A stretch of DNA of 64,000 nucleotides from Metallosphaera hakonensis JCM 8857 = DSM 7519 (lineage in GTDB: Archaea; Thermoproteota; Thermoprotei_A; Sulfolobales; Sulfolobaceae). Shown piece by piece: positions 16,422-25,085 of this stretch. The stretch covers positions 1,116,001 to 1,180,000 of the forward strand of contig NZ_CP029287.2 in the NCBI RefSeq assembly GCF_003201675.2, in the 5' to 3' direction. Both the position numbers and the translations under genes were made by a program. Under the pieces are notes generated by a model. The model searched no databases and was not told where the DNA came from. It worked only from the letters and a program-made list of their open reading frames with translations. The first letter of the stretch is position 1, and every line of letters starts with the position of its first letter.

Positions 16422-17558
16422 TTAGCCCCTCAACTCCATGGGGACCACTTCTCTCTTTATGGGACCAACGTATAAGGCCCTTGGCCTTATCAATCTATGC
16501 TGGTCCTCCACATACTCTATCACGTGGGCGGTCCATCCTAACGTTCTGGAAAGAGCAAACAGAGATGTGAACATGTAAACTGGGAACCCAAGAGAATAGA
16601 AGACGATCCCTGAATAGAAGTCCGTATTAGGATAGATGTGTTTCTCGCTGAAGTTCTCAACTCCAAGCTCCTCGACTTTCTGTGCAATTTCGAAGAACTT
16701 TCTAGCTTCAGCGCTCTTCTCCGACAACAACTTAGCATATTTCTTGAATATCTTGGCTCTTGGATCATATGTTTTGTAGACCCTGTGCCCAAATCCCATT
16801 AACCTTGATTTTTGTTCAATAACCTTCTTCTTGAACCAAGTCTCAGTCATCTCCGGTTCTCCTATCTCAACAAATTGCTTGAAGGCCTCCTCTGCAGCAC
16901 CGCCATGAAGTGGACCCTTTAGCGCTGCCAGAGCGGCCACAACGCACGAGTAAATGTCTGAAAGGGTAGATGAAGTCACAAGAGCTGCAGTCGTCGAGGC
17001 AGGCACTTCATGATCTGCGTAAAGTATAAGTGAGGCATCCATAGCTTTAACTTCCTCAATGGTTGGGGTCCTTGAAAATGAGGCCCTAAGAAAACTCTTG
17101 GCAAAGCTCTCTGATGGCTCGGGTATAACAGGCTTCTTTCCCTCCTTTGCCCTTAATACGTTTGCGACTACGGTGGAGGCTCTAGCTATCAACTTAATAG
17201 CGTTGTCCCTGTTTGTACTCTTGTTCCATAGCATGCCATAAATCGAGGAAAGAGCTGAGAAGGCCGTCTCCATCATACCCACTGCATCGGAGTCCCTAGG
17301 CAGTGAATATATCATGTCCAGCACCTGCTGAGGTATCTCGTATGCCTCATCTATTGATGCCTTAAGTCTTTGAAGTTGGAGTTTAGTTGGTAAATCGCCA
17401 TATAACATAAGATGAATTACTTCCTCGAAGCTCGTGTGTTCCACTAAGTCCTCTATGTCATATCCTCCATATCTCAGTATGCCATTTTCTCCGTCAATAT
17501 ACGTTAGCGCAGTCGTCTTAATGAAGACGTTTTCTAGTCCTCTACTTATCTGACTCAT
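16422..17558 (-). CDS. gltA: Citrate synthase / 2-methylcitrate synthase
   Basis: A 378-residue citrate synthase of the archaeal type. Catalytic residues are seen as GPLHGGAAEEA near residue 225, GFGHRVYKTYDPRAKIFK near residue 262 and the Asp of EYVEDQHRLIRPRA near residue 355. Start placed at ATG 17558 (MSQISRGLENVF) because it has a binding site (GAGTGAT) and follows the CBS gene stop by one base; a start six codons upstream would overlap that gene. Archaeal enzymes often accept both acetyl- and propionyl-CoA, and the neighbours prpB and prpD suggest use in the methylcitrate cycle. Confidence 0.95.
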   Translation of the reverse strand: MSQISRGLENVFIKTTALTYIDGENGILRYGGYDIEDLVEHTSFEEVIHLMLYGDLPTKLQLQRLKASIDEAYEIPQQVLDMIYSLPRDSDAVGMMETAFSALSSIYGMLWNKSTNRDNAIKLIARASTVVANVLRAKEGKKPVIPEPSESFAKSFLRASFSRTPTIEEVKAMDASLILYADHEVPASTTAALVTSSTLSDIYSCVVAALAALKGPLHGGAAEEAFKQFVEIGEPEMTETWFKKKVIEQKSRLMGFGHRVYKTYDPRAKIFKKYAKLLSEKSAEARKFFEIAQKVEELGVENFSEKHIYPNTDFYSGIVFYSLGFPVYMFTSLFALSRTLGWTAHVIEYVEDQHRLIRPRALYVGPIKREVVPMELRG

Positions 17559-17559
17559 C

Positions 17560-17985
17560 TCAATCACTCCCCACATATTCGTCTTTCTCTATTTCCGAAA
17601 TTGCCTTCAAAACATGGGTCTCTCTTATTATATCCCTCACTGATATTACCCCCTTCAACTTCCCATCACGATCAACTACAATCAAATGACGAAGATTCCT
17701 CTCTGCCATTTTCTTCACTGCAGTGTAAACTGTATCGTCCTCCCTTACCGTAACTAAATCCTTCATTGTACCGAACTCCTCAACAGGTTGATGAACGCTG
17801 ATCCCCTTGGCTATACCCCTAATTATGTCCCTTTCAGTAATTATCCCCGCTAACTTACCGCCCTCTGTAATTATAACTGAGCCCATGTTATGTGAAGCCA
17901 TAAGCTCAATGGCCTTTATCACTGGCGTGCCTCTCTCCACAGAGACCAGGTTTTTACTTATTAGATGCTTTACAATACTCGCCAT
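17560..17985 (-). CDS. Tandem CBS-domain protein
   Basis: A 141-residue protein made of two CBS domains (about residues 8-60 and 75-128). Both have the usual ending motif: AGIITERDIIRGIAKG near residue 45 and KGVISVRDIIRET near residue 110. CBS pairs bind adenosine nucleotides or SAM and act as energy sensors. Located between prpB and citrate synthase genes on the same strand, one base before the latter, so it may regulate the operon enzymes; which ligand it binds is not known. Confidence 0.9.
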   Translation of the reverse strand: MASIVKHLISKNLVSVERGTPVIKAIELMASHNMGSVIITEGGKLAGIITERDIIRGIAKGISVHQPVEEFGTMKDLVTVREDDTVYTAVKKMAERNLRHLIVVDRDGKLKGVISVRDIIRETHVLKAISEIEKDEYVGSD

Positions 17986-18018
17986 AACTTATATAATACA
18001 TTTCGATAATAATAAAAG

Positions 18019-18843
18019 TTATGCTAGTTCTTTATCTAACTTCTCGTAATAGTCATAATGAATTACTTCATACTGTTCCTTTCTAGTCATCATTTTATCC
18101 ATGAGACTTCTTTGAGTTCCCTCATCAAGTAAAGTCTTCAATGCCTCTTGCATGGCCTTAGCAGCCACTCTGAAAATGGTTACAGGAAAGATTACGTACG
18201 TGTAACCCATTTCCTTAAATTCCTGAGCGGTTATGAGGGGAGTCTTGCCAAATTCCGTCATGTTAGCGAGCAGAGGTGCGTTAACTGCCTTTGCGAACTC
18301 CCTAAATTCGTCCTTGGACTGAAGGGCTTCTGGGAATATAATGTCAGCTCCGGCGTCTAGATAGGACTTGGCTCTCTCTATGGCGTCCTGTAGACCCAGA
18401 ACTGCCCTGGAATCTACTCTAGCTATTATCTTGGCGTTCTTTCTAGCTCTCAGTGCGGCCTTGATCTTGGACACCATTTCCCTATTGGGTATGACTTCCT
18501 TACCGTCTAGATGACCACATTTCTTAGGCATACGCTGATCCTCAATCTGTATGGCATCAGCTCCGGCTCTCTCCAGAAGTGATACGGTTCTATACACATT
18601 TAAAGCCTCGCCGAAGCCGGTATCCGCGTCGACGATCATGGGGATAGACGTGACCTCTCTGATCCTCCTTACCATATCCACTAACTCATAGAGATCGATT
18701 ATTCCAATATCTGGAAGACCAAAAGACGAAGTCAGCGCTCCTCCAGATAAGTAAACCGCTTTGAATCCTACCCTTTCAGCCAGAAGAGCGGTAAAGGGGT
18801 TGAAGATCCCTGGGACTACTGTGAACTCTTTACCAAGCGACAA
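18019..18843 (-). CDS. prpB: 2-methylisocitrate lyase family protein (PrpB-like)
   Basis: A 274-residue TIM-barrel protein of the PEP mutase / isocitrate lyase superfamily. Seen: the N-terminal PGIFNPFTALLAERVGFKAV, the metal-binding DADTGFGEALNV near residue 82, and the loop KKCGHLDGKEV near residue 125 with the catalytic cysteine typical of methylisocitrate lyases. It cleaves 2-methylisocitrate to pyruvate and succinate. It overlaps prpD by 14 bases. Alternative: oxaloacetate decarboxylase-like or other PEP-mutase family member, less likely given the neighbours. Confidence 0.88.
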   Translation of the reverse strand: MSLGKEFTVVPGIFNPFTALLAERVGFKAVYLSGGALTSSFGLPDIGIIDLYELVDMVRRIREVTSIPMIVDADTGFGEALNVYRTVSLLERAGADAIQIEDQRMPKKCGHLDGKEVIPNREMVSKIKAALRARKNAKIIARVDSRAVLGLQDAIERAKSYLDAGADIIFPEALQSKDEFREFAKAVNAPLLANMTEFGKTPLITAQEFKEMGYTYVIFPVTIFRVAAKAMQEALKTLLDEGTQRSLMDKMMTRKEQYEVIHYDYYEKLDKELA

Positions 18844-20116
18844 TGTCCTTCACCTCGTGGTTCTCTAGGTCCCAGATCCTCCCTATTAATTCTTTACTTA
18901 AACCTAACCTCAAGGCCTTCTCCTCTAATTCCTTATCGCTCATGGGATTTTTGTAGTGGCCCCTGGGCACCCTTATCTCGTCAGAGAAAGTACCTGCACT
19001 GGTTTTCACGGTTATTCTAGTTGGAAGCTCCGTAGGGTAAATCTTAGTGTACTCTTGATTCTCCACAACCTCCACCTTTCTCATGACCTCCATTACCTTA
19101 GGGTTCCCAATCAAGTTATAGGCATCGAGCCAGAACCTACCTGTGATAAGTGACACAGCGACAATAAACGGTAAGCTGTGGTCCGCAGTCTCCTTATTTC
19201 TAGGGTCCCACTTACCTTCGTCTGCCAGTATGGTCTTCCCTGCCTCATAGGTCTCTACAGTTACCTTGATTATATCTCCCCTTATCATTTCCTTAAGTCT
19301 TAGACCTATCTCCACTGCGGCCTGAGCGTGATACTCCACCGGATATTTCTTAATATACGTCTGCAAGATTTTCTCCCTTCCCATGCTTTTGAAGGGAGTA
19401 TCGGACATGTCAGGTGCGACAACGTTCTTGAATCCCATTTTGCCCGAGAAAGGTGTGGATGGTCCAGTAAATCCAGACTTGGCCAGAAGAGCTGCGAACA
19501 CCGAATTCCTGACTGCCTCAGCTGCGGCTCCAGCTTTCCACATACTTAAACTTCCAGAACGGGTTTCCCTAAGGGCTATGTGGGGTATCAGGGAAATGGA
19601 GATGGCGTTAATTAGTTGCTCCTTGTTCAACCCCAACGCTGCACCCAAAGCTGCGGTCGCTCCCACCTGAAGGAAGTTCACATGATCAAATCCCTTTTTC
19701 CTTAAGGACGTGGAGTCGCATAGCCTAGTGGAGATCTCGTAACCCAAGACTATCGCCCTTATGAGTTCCTTTCCATTTAAGTGGGGATCTATTGCCAACA
19801 GACCTCCTATCATATCTGAGGGGTGTAAGGGCTCCAGTGACAGATAGGTGTCATTGAAATCGAGGTACCTAATTAGGAGAGTATTGTAGAACGCTGCCAC
19901 ATCAGGAGCTGAAGTACCTCCCCCTAATAAGAGTCCCAGACCACTAAAGGAGGGAAGAGCGTCCCTTAATGCCTTGGCTGGAGGCGAGTTCTGAGATGAG
20001 TAAGCAACGGCCAATGAGTCTATGATCCTTCTTTTGGCCTCATGAATTGAAGGCTCCGGTATGTCCGAAAAAGAAGTGGAAGAGACTAAATCTGAGAAGA
20101 GTTCGGCTAGTTCCAT
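18830..20116 (-). CDS. prpD: 2-methylcitrate dehydratase (PrpD family)
   Basis: A 428-residue MmgE/PrpD family protein. Typical features: the RRIIDSLAVAYSS start (residue 29), the RYLDFNDTYLS motif near residue 84, HPSDMIGGLLA near residue 97, the LRKKGFDHVNFLQVGATAAL stretch near residue 138, and the ending region with GHYKNPMSDKELEEKA near residue 385. PrpD dehydrates 2-methylcitrate to 2-methyl-cis-aconitate. First gene of the minus-strand operon prpD-prpB-CBS-gltA, which together covers methylcitrate synthesis, dehydration and cleavage. Confidence 0.9.
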   Translation of the reverse strand: MELAELFSDLVSSTSFSDIPEPSIHEAKRRIIDSLAVAYSSQNSPPAKALRDALPSFSGLGLLLGGGTSAPDVAAFYNTLLIRYLDFNDTYLSLEPLHPSDMIGGLLAIDPHLNGKELIRAIVLGYEISTRLCDSTSLRKKGFDHVNFLQVGATAALGAALGLNKEQLINAISISLIPHIALRETRSGSLSMWKAGAAAEAVRNSVFAALLAKSGFTGPSTPFSGKMGFKNVVAPDMSDTPFKSMGREKILQTYIKKYPVEYHAQAAVEIGLRLKEMIRGDIIKVTVETYEAGKTILADEGKWDPRNKETADHSLPFIVAVSLITGRFWLDAYNLIGNPKVMEVMRKVEVVENQEYTKIYPTELPTRITVKTSAGTFSDEIRVPRGHYKNPMSDKELEEKALRLGLSKELIGRIWDLENHEVKDIVAW

Positions 20117-20196
20117 GTTTTGACTTCTTCATGCTAGATTTAAAGCATTACTGAAAAACAGAAAGAAATCCAGAAATACTTAAACAAAGTAGCAAT

Positions 20197-22449
20197 CTAA
20201 ATTGCTATTGTTTTGCGCTTGTGAATCTGTTCCAAGACGAACTCGGGAGTTATGGGCACCTCAATCCTATCCATGGGACCTATGGCGTCCTCAAGAGCGT
20301 TAGCCAAAACGGCGTAGGGCACCGTGGCACCTCCCTCCGCAACTCCCTTAGTTCCAAGTGGGGTAAAGGGAGAGGGAGAAACTAGATGCTTGATCTCCAT
20401 CTTAGGGACCTCCAGCGCCGATGGAAGCCAATAGTCTGCCAGGTTAGTTTGCTGAGGGAGGCCTGACACATATCTTATTACCTCGTAAAGAGACGCCCCT
20501 ATTCCCATCGCTGACCCACCCATGAGCTGACCGTCCACAATGACCGGGTTTATGATATTTCCACTATCGCTTACTATCACATACTTCTTGATTTTAATGA
20601 ACCCTGTTTCAGGATCGATCTCAATTATTGCACCGTGTGCATTAACTCCGTAGGTTGAGGAGAAGTTGACTCTCCTCATGTCGTCGGCTACATTCACATT
20701 GGGAGAGTTGAATACCTCAGTGGCCTCTATGCCCATGTCGTCTAAGGGAGAATGATACCTGTTATAGACCAAGTTGGCTACCTCGTCCATGGTCAGAACC
20801 CTTTGTCCCACTTTTATCACTCCATCCTTGATATCCACTCTATCGAGCTCCACGTTGAGTATCTGGGATACCAGTTCCCTTATCCTGTCCTTGAGCTTAA
20901 GGGAGGCCTTATATACGGCGCTAAGGGACACGACGGAGAATCTGCTACCATAAAACCCAGTTCCTGGAGGCCCGGCTGTGTCACCTAGAACTACCCTAAT
21001 CTTTTCCATGGGTACTCCGAGCACGTGGGAAACTACCTGAGAGACGGAAGTTTCGTGTCCTGTACCCATGGAATTGGTACTTAGAAACACAGTAACATCT
21101 CCACTGCTATCCATTTTGATATAGACCCCCTCGTAATAGGGAGTCCTAGCCTTTTTCACAACGAGGGTTTGAAAGGCGAGAGACGAACCTGGTTCCAAGG
21201 CGAAAGCTACTCCGAGCCCGGTTAGACCGGGACCCTTATCTCCCAGCGCATCTTTAAGAACTTCCAGCGACTTAACGTAATCACCGCTATCGTATATTGC
21301 CCCCGTAATTGTGGTGTGAGGGAGGGACTTGATGAAGTTCAGCCTCCTTATCTCCCATTGCCCCAACCCAGTCTCTCTTGAAACCGAGCTAACCATATTC
21401 TCTAAGACTAAGACTGCAGGAGGAATTCCCAGCCCACGGTATGGCCCAGTGGGTGGCATATTAGTTAGCACTCCCCTAACACTGAATCTCAGATAACGAA
21501 CGTTATACGCTCCCGTGAGGTGATAGATTTGCCTAAGAATTGGGAGAGGTTGATAGGTGTGCATATACGCTCCGAAGTTCTCAAGGAGATCAACTTCCAT
21601 TCCAAGGACCTCTCCGTCCCTATACATTATTTTTGCCCGATACTCCCTATCCGGCCCATGAACGGCCGAAATTACGTGTTCGGTTCTAGTCTCTACGTAC
21701 TTCACAGGTCTACCAGTTACAATTGAGGCCATGGTCGCCAATACCATCGGCTTGAGGAATATCTTACCTCCAAATCCTCCACCCGAGTCGGGTACTTTGA
21801 TTCTAATTTTACTTTTAGAAATCTGAAAAATTATACTGAGTGCGGTTCTAAATACCTGTGGAACCTGAGTGTTGGCGTAAACAGTGAGGCTACCGTCCAC
21901 GGGAGAGTAGTCTGCGATTACCCCGTTGGTTTCCATGGGCATGGGCGAAATCCTATTCACCCTAAACGTTTTCTCCAACGTCTTATACCCGCTAGGAGGT
22001 ACGCCGTATTCAAAGACGTCCTGATAAACGATGTTGGTTCCAATCTCAGGGTGAACTAAATTCGAGCCTGTCAAGGCATCGCGAGCAGATTCTACCGGAG
22101 GGAGGGGTTCATAGTCAATCTCCACTCTCTCCTTCAGGTCTTCCACCTCGTATCTATCTCTTCCCACTACCAAGGCTACCGGCTCGCCCACGTATCTAAC
22201 CTCGTCTACAGCCAAGGGATACTCCTTGGGTGCCGATTCGTAAAAGAAATTGGGAAGGGGATTGGTTTTAAGGTCCGATTGTGTGATTACGTCTACCTTA
22301 TTGGAGCTCAAGGAGAACTTGGCCCTGGGGTATGGAGACCTAATAACCCCAAGGAAGAGTTCTCCGGGCAAATGAATGTCGTCGATGAATCTTCCTCTTC
22401 CGGAGATGAACCTGGGATCCTCTACCCTCCTCACCGGCTTACCTATCAT
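20197..22449 (-). CDS. Solitary molybdenum hydroxylase large subunit with variant active-site loop
   Basis: A 750-residue Mo-binding subunit of the xanthine/aldehyde oxidase family. It shows the N-terminal GKPVRRVEDPRFISGRGRF, GGGFGGKIFLKP near residue 220, STNSMGTGHETSVSQV near residue 460 and the catalytic Glu in GVAEGGATVPYA near residue 718. The active-site loop reads PYRGLGIPPAV in place of the usual YRGAGRPEA, so the substrate arginine position is changed. No FAD or 2Fe-2S subunit gene is adjacent; partners may be those at 823-2143 or elsewhere. ATGA overlap with the acyl-CoA dehydrogenase gene before it. Substrate unknown. Confidence 0.85.
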   Translation of the reverse strand: MIGKPVRRVEDPRFISGRGRFIDDIHLPGELFLGVIRSPYPRAKFSLSSNKVDVITQSDLKTNPLPNFFYESAPKEYPLAVDEVRYVGEPVALVVGRDRYEVEDLKERVEIDYEPLPPVESARDALTGSNLVHPEIGTNIVYQDVFEYGVPPSGYKTLEKTFRVNRISPMPMETNGVIADYSPVDGSLTVYANTQVPQVFRTALSIIFQISKSKIRIKVPDSGGGFGGKIFLKPMVLATMASIVTGRPVKYVETRTEHVISAVHGPDREYRAKIMYRDGEVLGMEVDLLENFGAYMHTYQPLPILRQIYHLTGAYNVRYLRFSVRGVLTNMPPTGPYRGLGIPPAVLVLENMVSSVSRETGLGQWEIRRLNFIKSLPHTTITGAIYDSGDYVKSLEVLKDALGDKGPGLTGLGVAFALEPGSSLAFQTLVVKKARTPYYEGVYIKMDSSGDVTVFLSTNSMGTGHETSVSQVVSHVLGVPMEKIRVVLGDTAGPPGTGFYGSRFSVVSLSAVYKASLKLKDRIRELVSQILNVELDRVDIKDGVIKVGQRVLTMDEVANLVYNRYHSPLDDMGIEATEVFNSPNVNVADDMRRVNFSSTYGVNAHGAIIEIDPETGFIKIKKYVIVSDSGNIINPVIVDGQLMGGSAMGIGASLYEVIRYVSGLPQQTNLADYWLPSALEVPKMEIKHLVSPSPFTPLGTKGVAEGGATVPYAVLANALEDAIGPMDRIEVPITPEFVLEQIHKRKTIAI

Positions 22450-23642
22450 ACGTTAATCCCCATGAATTTCCTATAGAAGTGCCTCGCGGCTGACACTCTC
22501 TGAATATCATTGGTTCCCTCATAGGTTTTGAGTATCTGAATATCCCTTAACATTCTTTCAAGCCCAGTGGAGGTTGTAACTCCATATCCCCCGTGAGCGG
22601 TCATGGCCCTTAAGACTACTCTCTCCGCAGCCTCCGTGGCGAAGAACTTAGCCAATGATGCAGCCATTATGTATTCGTTTTCCATCCCTTTCTTGAAGAG
22701 CGTGCCAGCCCAATAAACCAGGAGTCTGGACGTAGTTAGGTCAGCCATGGACTCAGAGACTTTCTGCTGAACCATCTGAAATGAGGCAATGCTCTGTCCG
22801 AAGCTTTTCCTATCAGCGGAATATCTCACCATTTTCTCGAGGGCGGCCTGAGCTATACCTAAGGCCTGAGAAGCGACTATTGTCCTCGCGTAATCGAAGG
22901 AGGAGACCGCGTATTTGAATCCATGACCGACCTCCCCCACAATGTTCTCCTCTGGGACTTTTACTTCGTTTAATGAAATCTCAGTAGTGTGGGAAGCCTT
23001 GAGACCAGTGGTGTCTATTCTTCCCTCCACTTTGAATCCTGGAAAATCCTTCTCGATAACGAACATAGTTATCCCCTTCCATCTCTGTTCCAAGGGAGGG
23101 GAAGTTCTAGCGGTAACTATGATGTAATCGGCTAAATCCCCGCTGGTGATGAATATCTTCTTACCAGTGATAACGTAATGTCCATTTATCTTCTTGGCAG
23201 TGGATGTCATGCCTGCCACATCCGTACCTGCACCGGGTTCTGTGTTAGCGAAGGCGGCTATCTTGTCCCCTCTTGCAATGGGAGGTATATATCTATCTTT
23301 CAGGTCCTTGTTTCCAAATCTAAGTAAGGCACTAGTGAACATCCAGTTGATCAGAAAGAAAGTGGACAGGGATGGCCATACTCTACTCATTTCTTCGGTG
23401 GCGACCAGAAGAGAAAGGTAGTCTCCACCGGCGCCACCATATTCCGCGGGGACGTCAAGTCCATTTAGTCCCAGTTCCTTTATCTTTTCCCTTACTTCGC
23501 CTAGGTCTCCGCTCCTCTCACCTTGATCTACCTTACTCTGAACTTCCCTCTCCAGAAATTCCCTGATAGTGGTACGTAAAAGCTCGTGATCTTGATCGAG
23601 GTCTATCTTGAAGTCCTCTATGGTCTTGAATGGAAAGACCAT
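22446..23642 (-). CDS. Acyl-CoA dehydrogenase
   Basis: A 398-residue FAD enzyme of the acyl-CoA dehydrogenase family. Visible: AFANTEPGAGTDVAGMTSTA near residue 130, IFITSGDLAD near residue 165, YSADRKSFGQSIASFQMVQ near residue 285, and the catalytic glutamate in ILKTYEGTNDIQRVSAARHF near residue 370. Start placed at ATG 23642 because AGGTGAG lies just before; an in-frame GTG three codons upstream abuts the previous stop. Middle gene of an operon aminotransferase - acyl-CoA dehydrogenase - Mo hydroxylase. Substrate not determinable. Confidence 0.93.
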   Translation of the reverse strand: MVFPFKTIEDFKIDLDQDHELLRTTIREFLEREVQSKVDQGERSGDLGEVREKIKELGLNGLDVPAEYGGAGGDYLSLLVATEEMSRVWPSLSTFFLINWMFTSALLRFGNKDLKDRYIPPIARGDKIAAFANTEPGAGTDVAGMTSTAKKINGHYVITGKKIFITSGDLADYIIVTARTSPPLEQRWKGITMFVIEKDFPGFKVEGRIDTTGLKASHTTEISLNEVKVPEENIVGEVGHGFKYAVSSFDYARTIVASQALGIAQAALEKMVRYSADRKSFGQSIASFQMVQQKVSESMADLTTSRLLVYWAGTLFKKGMENEYIMAASLAKFFATEAAERVVLRAMTAHGGYGVTTSTGLERMLRDIQILKTYEGTNDIQRVSAARHFYRKFMGINV

Positions 23643-23651
23643 CTTTCTCAC

Positions 23652-24905
23652 CTACAGGTTCTCTATTTCCTGCTTTATTATAGAACTACCTCTACTTGCT
23701 AGCTCGTCCTCTATGACCAGAGGAGGTAATAATCTCACTACAGATTCTCCTGCACCTATGGCCAGGACTCCTCTCGTGAAGGAATTCATTAATACTCTCT
23801 CCAGGCCCTCTTCGAAGGGTTTGTCCTGTTTTCTAAGATCCACTCCAATCATGAGTCCCTTCCCCCTCACTTCATCAATGTATTTAGATTTAGTTGAGTT
23901 TAAGATATCCATGATAATTTTGCCCCTCTCATTCACCCTACTGAGAAGTAAGGGGACTTCTTCCAGAACTACCTCGGCTGCGGCTAAGGCCAACGGATTT
24001 CCGCCGAAGGTATTGGCATGGGATCCCTTGGGAAGATCCATGACCTCGCTCCTACCCACCACTGCTCCCAGAGGTAACCCTCCTCCTAAAGCTTTAGCTA
24101 AGCAGATGAGGTCCGGCTCGACGTTGAAGTGCTCAAAGGCGAACATCCTTCCTGTTCTGCCGATCCCAGTTTGAACTTCATCTAGAATTAAGAGAATCCC
24201 GTGTTTCCTTGCAATCTTCTCCAGACCCTGCATAAACTCCGTGGGAGGTATCACTATCCCGCCCTCTCCTTGTATGGGTTCTAGGAGGAATCCTGCAACA
24301 TCGTTGGGATCAACCATCTTTCTAAGTATCCAGTCCTCCAGGTAGCTTAGAATAGCTGAAGCACAGTCATCGCGACAAATGGGGTTGTGTCTGTCAGGAT
24401 ATGGGACCAACAACGTTGAGGGGAGGAGCGGAGAGAACATGGATCTCTGAACGTATTTACTTGAGGTGAAGGACATGGAACCGAAGGTTCTCCCGTGAAA
24501 GGAATTGGTAAATCCTATTACGTATTGTCTTCTAGTGTGACCTCTGGCTATTTTCAAGCTTGCCTCAACACTCTCCGTTCCACTGTTGGTGTAAAATACT
24601 TTCCCCTGAAATGGTACCATGGAAACAAGCTTCCTTGCAACTCTTACGGCCAGATCATAATAGAAATCCGTTAAGCTGTAATGAAAGAACTTACTCATTT
24701 GCTCCTGGACAGCGCTTATTACTTTTTCGTTTCCATGGCCTAAAGCCATCACACCTATCCCAGCATTCATGTCAATGTACTCCTTTCCCTCCACATCGTA
24801 AACCAAGGAACCCTTAGCTCTCTCTATAACCAGGGGATACCATCTGCTAAAGGATTGCATGAGGTACTTGGAGTCTTCCTCTATAATGCTTAAAGCCTTG
24901 TTCAT
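23652..24905 (-). CDS. Class III (omega) aminotransferase, GabT-like
   Basis: A 417-residue PLP enzyme. Seen: the cofactor region FYTNSGTESVEASLKIAR near residue 107, SFHGRTFGSMSFTSS near residue 137, ILDEVQTGIGRTG near residue 240 (Asp that holds the pyridine nitrogen) and the PLP lysine in CLAKALGGGLPLGAV near residue 270. Families with this pattern act on 4-aminobutyrate, acetylornithine, beta-alanine or similar omega-amines. Operon with an acyl-CoA dehydrogenase and a Mo hydroxylase suggests degradation of an amino-acid-derived acid; product aldehyde could be the Mo enzyme's substrate (inference). Confidence 0.9.
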   Translation of the reverse strand: MNKALSIIEEDSKYLMQSFSRWYPLVIERAKGSLVYDVEGKEYIDMNAGIGVMALGHGNEKVISAVQEQMSKFFHYSLTDFYYDLAVRVARKLVSMVPFQGKVFYTNSGTESVEASLKIARGHTRRQYVIGFTNSFHGRTFGSMSFTSSKYVQRSMFSPLLPSTLLVPYPDRHNPICRDDCASAILSYLEDWILRKMVDPNDVAGFLLEPIQGEGGIVIPPTEFMQGLEKIARKHGILLILDEVQTGIGRTGRMFAFEHFNVEPDLICLAKALGGGLPLGAVVGRSEVMDLPKGSHANTFGGNPLALAAAEVVLEEVPLLLSRVNERGKIIMDILNSTKSKYIDEVRGKGLMIGVDLRKQDKPFEEGLERVLMNSFTRGVLAIGAGESVVRLLPPLVIEDELASRGSSIIKQEIENL

Positions 24906-25085
24906 GAATATATATTTGTCATTATCGATATAAATCTACTCATCAAAAATTACATGTGAAAAAAGGATACTTGGAGGAAAGATTCTAGATACTCATAGCT
25001 TTTCGTACGATGAAATTTTTAAACCGCATTTGAAACCTTTGGAATCATCACGATAATTTTATAACTTTCTAAATAATATAATTTT

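Noticed and set aside
23608-24174. 188-residue plus-strand frame over the aminotransferase
   Set aside because: Antisense shadow of a gene with intact PLP motifs.
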